This document shows positions 4,995 to 9,232 of a stretch of 9,232 bases of DNA, piece after piece. Source of the DNA: Bacteroidales bacterium. GTDB taxonomy: Bacteria > Bacteroidota > Bacteroidia > Bacteroidales > UBA932. The position numbers and the translations under genes were made by a program. The first letter of the stretch is position 1; each line of letters opens with the position of its first letter. The notes under the pieces were generated by a model, which did no database searches, was not told where the DNA came from, and saw nothing but the letters and a program-made list of their open reading frames with translations. The stretch is taken from contig JAFYIK010000208.1 of NCBI GenBank assembly GCA_017538685.1, positions 1-9,232 on the forward strand, read 5' to 3'.

Positions 4995-7072
4995 AACTCA
5001 AATGCAATTGTCTGAAGATCAGCGGAAGAGCCGCCGACCATAAGCTCCCACGAGCCGCGGAGGGGAATCATATCCTGAGCCTCTGACGACCAGCCAAGGA
5101 AGGTCTCGTCCGTGAGTTTGAACGTCACCTCGACAGTCTGGCCGGCCGGCACCGAAACACGCTGGAATCCGCGCAGGGTCTTCAGCGGACCGTCGGCATC
5201 AGAAGGCCGTCTGACATAGAACTGCACGACCTCCTCGGCATCGAAAGCGCCCGTATTCGACACGGGAACTGTCAGTCGCTTGCCCTTGACGACAGGAGCG
5301 CCATACTCGAAGGTAGTATAACTCAAGCCGAAACCGAAGGGGAATAGCGGCTCGCCCTCGAAGTAACGGTAAGTCCTGCCCTTCATATTATAGTCCTCGA
5401 AATCAGGGAGTTGCTCGACGCTCCGATAGAAAGTGAGCGGCAGCTTTCCGGAAGGGGAGACCTCACCCAGCAGCACGTCCGCGATCGCCGTTCCGCCCTC
5501 CTCGCCCGGGTACCACGCCTGGAGGATAGCGTCGCAGCTAGCCGTCTCGGGCACCAGGCCCATAGCGGAGCCGGAGAAGTTCACCAGCACCACCTTCTTG
5601 CCGGCGTCGTGGAGCGCAGCGAGCAGCTCACGCTGAACGGACGGGAGCTCGATGGATGTGCGGTCGCCGCCCCTGAATCCGGGCACTTCGACCGGCATTT
5701 CTTCGCCCTCGAGCCTGGGGGAGATACCGCCCGCGAATATGACTACGTCGATGCCCTCGAGCGCCTCGAGCAGCTTCGCTACGGGCACGAAAGGACCCAC
5801 CAGCGGGCAGCCTTCGATCACCGGGAGACTGGGCAGGCGTTCGCGCAGGGCGTCGGCCAGGGTCACCGTCTGGTCGGGGATGGGGTTGTAGTTGCCCCAC
5901 ATCATCTCGCGGTCGTCTGCATTCGGGCCGACGAGGGCCGCGCGAACGCCGGGTTTGAGCGGCAGCACGCCGTCTCTGTTCTGCAGCAGCACCAGTGTCT
6001 CACGGGCCATCTTCAGGCTCAGCGCCCGATGAGCTGCGCCCTCGACCATAGAGTCGGGCAGAGCGTCCCATTCAGTCGGCAAAGCATCCAGCTCGCCCAG
6101 GCGGATGCGCGCAGCAAGCAGGCGGGTGAGGCTGCGGTCCACGTCCGCTTCGTCCAGAAGCCCTTCCGCAACTGCCTCGGGAATATGGACATATGAATCG
6201 CCACACTCCAGGTCCGTGCCGTTGTGAATCGCCGCTGCGACAGCGTGCTCCGCGTCGGGGCTGTACTCGTGGCGTCCCGGAACATAGAAGTCCGAAACGG
6301 CCCAGCAGTCAGAAACCACGAGACCTTTGAAGCCCCATTCGCCCCTTAAGATTGTGTTGACCAGGTAATTGCTCGCTCCGCAGGGCTCGCCGCGGAAACG
6401 GTTGTAGGCTATCATCACTTCCTGTACTCCGGCCTTAGTCACAAGGTCCTTGAACGCAGGTAGATAAGTCTCGCGAAGGTCGCGCTCGCTGACAACTGCG
6501 TCGAACGAATGGCGGTTCCATTCCGGACCGGAATGCACGGCGAAATGCTTGGCGCAGGCGTGGGCTTTCAGCACCCGCGCGTCCGCCGGGCCCTGCAGGC
6601 CGCGCACCACGGCCATACCGAGCTGCCCCGTCAGGTACGGGTCCTCGCCGTACGTCTCCATACCCCGGCCCCAGCGCGGGTCGCGGAAGATATTGATGTT
6701 CGGCGTCCAGAAAGTCACACCCTGATACCATCCGGCCTCGCCCTGAGAGAGCGCCTGGCGGTTCTTTATGCGCGCCTCGTCGCTGACTGCGGTAAACACC
6801 TCATTGACAAGCGGTTCGTCGAAAGATGCCGCCATCGCGATGGGCATAGGGAAGACCGTCGCCTTGCCGTTTCGCGCCACTCCGTGAAGCGCTTCGTTCC
6901 ACCAGTTGTAGGCCGGAATTCCGAGTTCGTCCACGGGCGAAGACGCGTGCGCCATCAGCGCGGTTTTCTGCTCGATGCTAAGATGTGAGATTATTTCCTT
7001 TGCTCTCTGCTCCGGACCGGGAGCGCAGCAAACTGCCGTGACGGCTAAAAGTGTCAGTGCTATTCTTTTCAT
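4991..7072 (-). CDS. Glycoside hydrolase family 3, beta-xylosidase/beta-glucosidase-like exoenzyme
   Basis: Secreted exo-glycosidase of 693 residues that removes terminal sugars from oligosaccharides. Domains in order: a signal peptide (MKRIALTLLAVTAVCC; possible lipoprotein but the lipobox is imperfect), a GH3 N-terminal barrel at about 25-325, a GH3 C-terminal sandwich at about 355-590, and a fibronectin III-like domain at about 610-690. Key residues are WWNEALHG at 57-64, DPRWGRGMETYGEDP at 131-145, Lys175-His176 in AKHFAVHSGPEWN, and the likely nucleophile Asp255 in VVSDCWA. An acidic LEGEEM loop at about 454-459 may carry the acid/base. The WWNEALHG and NIFRDPRWGRG motifs are typical of the xylosidase-like branch, but beta-glucosidase or arabinofuranosidase activity cannot be excluded. 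I chose the ATG at 7072, which starts the signal peptide, over the TTG at 7084. It lies 49 bases after the TPR/AraC regulator gene and overlaps sstT by ATGA. No good promoter is seen in that gap. Confidence 0.93.
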   Translation of the reverse strand: MKRIALTLLAVTAVCCAPGPEQRAKEIISHLSIEQKTALMAHASSPVDELGIPAYNWWNEALHGVARNGKATVFPMPIAMAASFDEPLVNEVFTAVSDEARIKNRQALSQGEAGWYQGVTFWTPNINIFRDPRWGRGMETYGEDPYLTGQLGMAVVRGLQGPADARVLKAHACAKHFAVHSGPEWNRHSFDAVVSERDLRETYLPAFKDLVTKAGVQEVMIAYNRFRGEPCGASNYLVNTILRGEWGFKGLVVSDCWAVSDFYVPGRHEYSPDAEHAVAAAIHNGTDLECGDSYVHIPEAVAEGLLDEADVDRSLTRLLAARIRLGELDALPTEWDALPDSMVEGAAHRALSLKMARETLVLLQNRDGVLPLKPGVRAALVGPNADDREMMWGNYNPIPDQTVTLADALRERLPSLPVIEGCPLVGPFVPVAKLLEALEGIDVVIFAGGISPRLEGEEMPVEVPGFRGGDRTSIELPSVQRELLAALHDAGKKVVLVNFSGSAMGLVPETASCDAILQAWYPGEEGGTAIADVLLGEVSPSGKLPLTFYRSVEQLPDFEDYNMKGRTYRYFEGEPLFPFGFGLSYTTFEYGAPVVKGKRLTVPVSNTGAFDAEEVVQFYVRRPSDADGPLKTLRGFQRVSVPAGQTVEVTFKLTDETFLGWSSEAQDMIPLRGSWELMVGGSSADLQTIAFEL

Positions 7073-7121
7073 AATTGTCTGCAAGATACAAATAATTATG
7101 AAGAGAATCCTGATAGTGCTT

Positions 7122-8855
7122 TTAAAGATTTTGACGGTACTCGGTGGGAGTCATACCGAACTGCCGCTTGAACTGGTCGCGGAAGGTGGCCGTGGTAAAG
7201 CCCACGCTTTCGGCGATATCGGAGAGGTACTTATCAGGCTCCTGTTCAAGCATAATGACTGCGTCCTGCAAGCGCATTGAGTTGATATAGGAAATGAAGG
7301 ACTGCCCGTCTGCGTAGGCCGACATAAGGTCGTTGAAAGTACGGCGGCTTATGCCGAAACGGTCGAGGATGTCCTGACGCTGCAGGTTGGGATTCACGTA
7401 CAGCCTTTCTTCACGGATAGTCCTGTCTATGGTCTTGAACAGTTCGGGGTCGGGAGACGAAGTCGGCGCCTGTGGGGTTGCTTCGCGTGACTTGTTCTTT
7501 TCGTTAATCATCCGCACCAGGGCGCGGTTTTTCTCGTTGATATCGCGCCTCTGACGGGCGAAGAAGTAAGAGAAGGCCACTGCAACAAGGAGCAGGACGA
7601 CAATGGAAATGATAATGATATCTTTTCGAGCGGATTCAATCTGCGCCTCCCGAATCTTACGCTCCTGCTCCTTGGCGTGGTACTTTGCTGCGTATTCCTG
7701 TGCCTCGCTCTCCCGTAAATGGCGGTTCAGCTCATTCTCGAGGGCGGCGTAACGCCTCATATAAGCCAGCGCCTCCGCGGGCTTACCCTGAGCCGTGGCG
7801 GCATCGGCCCTGTCCTTCAAGATATTGGCATAGTCGGAGTTGAGGGTATCGGCTCCCAGTCGGGTCTCCACCTCCGCATCAACAGCAAGGACTTTGTCCC
7901 ACTCTCCAAGGGCTTTCCAAGCTGGAGCAATCATCAGACGGCCGCCAAAAGTATGGCCATAATCGGACTGTTCCAGAATTCTCAAATACTTCCGGGACTC
8001 CGCTAGACGGGGCGGTGTGGTCCGTGCATAAGCACGTGCCAGGAAAGCCCGGGCCTGCGACTTATAGTATAGGCAATACCGGGCGCGATCCGCGCCGATG
8101 GGCGGTAAGCGGAAACTGTCTTCTGCATAGGCGGAAGGCTGCTTTTCATAATCATCAAGCCGTTTGATGATAGCCAGGCCTTCCGGGATGACAGCCTCGA
8201 AGTTGCCGTCTTCCTCCAGGACTGCGATCTTGCGCTTGCGGGCAATGATGCCGGCATCCATACGGTCCACACTGAGGGGACCGGCATCCAGGGCCTTGAT
8301 GACCTGATCCAACTTGGCCAAACCTTCGTCGTGCCGACCGAGATACGTCATAACCAGCCCTATCTCGGCTTCCATTCGTAGGGTTTCCGTTTCATAGCCC
8401 CACTTGCGGTTCAGGTCCAGCTGCTCTATGGCATACTTCAGCCAGTTCTCGAAGTCCTTCCGATAGCGGTAGGAATCCATAAGAAGTTGGAGAATATTGC
8501 TGCGATTGTCTGCCGTTGAGCGGCTTGTTGCTGTGGTGGAATCCCGTTGAAGGAGATCCTTGCAGAGAGCGATAGCCTCATCCAGGCGGGGTTCATCCAG
8601 CGAGTGGGCATACACCTTGGCACGAAGAAAATCCGCTTTATAGGAATCAATATTTCCTACAATGAGGGCTGAATCGATGATGGTAAGCGCACGCTCGGGA
8701 TCCCTGCCGTAGGTGAGCATTGCCGCACGTTCAGTATAGAGCGAGTCGGATGCCTGAGGGATGTGTCCTGAAGGATGTTTGACCCCCTTCGCACATCCAG
8801 GGAGCGCCAGGATTGCGCATAATACCAAACCGACCTGAAACCTTTTATTATTCAT
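7122..8855 (-). CDS. Membrane-spanning TPR sensor with C-terminal AraC-type DNA-binding domain
   Basis: Probable one-component transcription regulator of 577 residues. From the ATG at 8855 it begins MNNKRFQVGLVLCAILALPGC, a lipoprotein-like signal with Cys21. Residues about 35-370 are helical, with TPR-like repeats. A predicted coiled coil lies at about 374-411, a transmembrane helix at about 412-433, and basic residues ARQRRD follow it, placing the C-terminus in the cytoplasm. Residues about 469-577 are an AraC HTH domain: LSDIAESVGFTTATFRDQFKRQFGMTPTEYR matches the second helix-turn-helix and signature. This TPR/TM/AraC layout is common in Bacteroidetes and links periplasmic sensing to gene control. 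The GH3 gene 49 bases downstream is a plausible target. The ATG at 8888 would add 11 residues (MPLKTPVGKLT) and overlap the upstream gene by 41 bases, so I prefer 8855, where the overlap is 8 bases. The ligand is unknown. Confidence 0.9.
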   Translation of the reverse strand: MNNKRFQVGLVLCAILALPGCAKGVKHPSGHIPQASDSLYTERAAMLTYGRDPERALTIIDSALIVGNIDSYKADFLRAKVYAHSLDEPRLDEAIALCKDLLQRDSTTATSRSTADNRSNILQLLMDSYRYRKDFENWLKYAIEQLDLNRKWGYETETLRMEAEIGLVMTYLGRHDEGLAKLDQVIKALDAGPLSVDRMDAGIIARKRKIAVLEEDGNFEAVIPEGLAIIKRLDDYEKQPSAYAEDSFRLPPIGADRARYCLYYKSQARAFLARAYARTTPPRLAESRKYLRILEQSDYGHTFGGRLMIAPAWKALGEWDKVLAVDAEVETRLGADTLNSDYANILKDRADAATAQGKPAEALAYMRRYAALENELNRHLRESEAQEYAAKYHAKEQERKIREAQIESARKDIIIISIVVLLLVAVAFSYFFARQRRDINEKNRALVRMINEKNKSREATPQAPTSSPDPELFKTIDRTIREERLYVNPNLQRQDILDRFGISRRTFNDLMSAYADGQSFISYINSMRLQDAVIMLEQEPDKYLSDIAESVGFTTATFRDQFKRQFGMTPTEYRQNL

Positions 8856-9084
8856 CGTCAATTTCCCAACGGGTGTTTTCAACGGCATACAGAATCTCGC
8901 TTATCAGGCCTTCACGCTCTTCTTCCGGCACGACGCTCCAGTCTCCTATGGCAGAATAAAGAGCAGGATTGTGCTCTTTGACCACCTCCGCTATCCTGTC
9001 CGCCCATTTGTCCCTTTTGTCGTTAGGGACGAACTCATACAGACTATGAGGTATCAGGCTTTTGATGGTGTTATTCTGATTCAC
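8848..9084 (-). CDS. Small acidic protein of unknown function, first gene of the regulator operon
   Basis: A 78-residue protein I do not recognise. It has no signal peptide or membrane segment and is mostly charged and helical in character. It contains KRDKWADRIAEVVKEHNPAL and ends in an acidic EIDDE. The residue make-up (four Trp-rich or amphipathic patches, balanced Lys/Glu) looks like a true soluble protein and not an antisense shadow. The start is unusual: the only plausible codon is GTG at 9084, since the frame has no ATG before the stop at 9121-9123 and no internal methionine. Its end overlaps the ATG of the TPR/AraC gene by 8 bases, so the two are very likely co-transcribed and perhaps translationally coupled. 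A perfect -7 box (TACATTTG) about 60 bases upstream supports expression from here. It might modulate the regulator, but that is only position-based inference. Confidence 0.65.
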   Translation of the reverse strand: MNQNNTIKSLIPHSLYEFVPNDKRDKWADRIAEVVKEHNPALYSAIGDWSVVPEEEREGLISEILYAVENTRWEIDDE

Positions 9085-9131
9085 GATTACTGCTTTCTTG
9101 ATGTGGTTACCGCTTCGAGATTAAAACCTTT

Positions 9132-9182
9132 AAAAACGAGAACAAATGTAATAAAAAACCTCTTCGGCATATGCTCGTTTTT
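9132..9182. repeat. 9-base inverted repeat flanking the right-hand promoter
   Basis: AAAAACGAG at 9132-9140 and CTCGTTTTT at 9174-9182 are perfect inverted repeats separated by 33 bases. The arms bracket the minus-strand -7 box (9143-9150). One arm falls near the expected transcription start and the other just upstream of the expected -33 region. This layout would suit paired operator sites, for example for autoregulation by the AraC-type protein, or a stem-loop in a plus-strand transcript. The function is inferred. Confidence 0.5.
9143..9150 (-). promoter_or_regulatory. Bacteroidetes -7 box (TACATTTG) for the small-protein/regulator operon
   Basis: The minus strand reads TACATTTG, a perfect TAnnTTTG match in an AT-rich intergenic stretch, and predicts a leader of about 50 bases before the GTG at 9084. 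No TTTG -33 element is visible at the usual 19-21 base spacing, so the promoter may need an activator. It is the best candidate for driving the operon that runs through the regulator and probably GH3 and sstT. Confidence 0.5.
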
Positions 9183-9196
9183 GGCACAGAACCAAA
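9180..9196 (+). repeat. 17-base element, copy 2 (TTTGGCACAGAACCAAA)
   Basis: This matches the element at 3428-3444 at 16 of 17 bases, in the same orientation, with an ATG 12 bases after it (9209) and a second ATG at 9221. The window ends 24 bases after the first ATG (MRFQMKKA in that frame), so whether a plus-strand gene starts here cannot be decided. An AAAAACCT stretch precedes both copies (26 bases before the element here, 34 bases before copy 1). Confidence 0.45.
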
Positions 9197-9232
9197 TTCG
9201 TGGGTAAGATGCGGTTTCAAATGAAAAAAGCC

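Noticed and set aside
5411..6196. 261-codon plus-strand open frame opposite GH3
   Set aside because: Antisense shadow of the GH3 C-terminal domain; no recognisable protein features.
7073..7084. TTG start for GH3 at 7084
   Set aside because: The ATG at 7072 starts a standard signal peptide; the four extra residues would precede it with a rare start codon.
8856..8888. ATG at 8888 as start of the TPR/AraC regulator
   Set aside because: It would put 11 non-signal residues before the signal sequence and overlap the upstream gene by 41 bases; the ATG at 8855 is better.
1..9232. CRISPR array, tRNA, rRNA or complete insertion sequence
   Set aside because: No regularly spaced repeats, no cloverleaf or rRNA-like segments, and no intact transposase with flanking terminal repeats were seen.

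Overview
The window looks like part of a chromosome of a fairly GC-rich member of the Bacteroidales, probably an uncultured gut or rumen lineage. This rests on several signs. There are perfect TAnnTTTG promoter -7 boxes and no clear Shine-Dalgarno sites. There are lipoprotein-type glycoside hydrolases of families 127 and 3. There is also a membrane-spanning TPR/AraC-type regulator of the kind common in Bacteroidetes. The species cannot be named from the sequence.

Layout: positions 1-891 (+) hold the C-terminal 296 codons of a UmuC-type Y-family DNA polymerase, cut by the window edge. Everything else that is clearly coding lies on the minus strand. In transcription order, right to left, it is: a 78-residue unknown protein (9084-8848), a TPR/transmembrane/AraC-HTH regulator (8855-7122), a GH3 glycosidase (7072-4991), an SstT Na+/serine-threonine symporter (4994-3777), a 410-base gap, a GH127 (DUF1680) lipoprotein (3366-1396) and UmuD (1399-884). 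The gap carries the N-terminal fragment of a REP-associated-transposase-like gene on the plus strand, plus a nested inverted repeat. The right end (9085-9232) is a divergent intergenic region with a promoter for the minus-strand genes, an inverted repeat around that promoter, and perhaps the first codons of a plus-strand gene.

How the genes may work together: GH3 and GH127 are both exo-acting families that often trim xylose- or L-arabinose-containing plant oligosaccharides. The AraC-type regulator just upstream of GH3 is the obvious candidate controller. No SusC/SusD pair is present, so this is a small glycosidase cluster and not a full polysaccharide utilisation locus. SstT is joined to GH3, and UmuD to GH127, by identical 4-base ATGA stop/start overlaps. 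This suggests co-translation of genes with no obvious shared function.

The most unusual points are: UmuD and UmuC arranged tail-to-tail with overlapping stops instead of as a umuDC operon; an extra segment in UmuD after its catalytic lysine; a truncated RAYT-like gene; and a 17-base element shared between that gene's start and the right-hand intergenic region. I do not see a clearly new multi-gene system.
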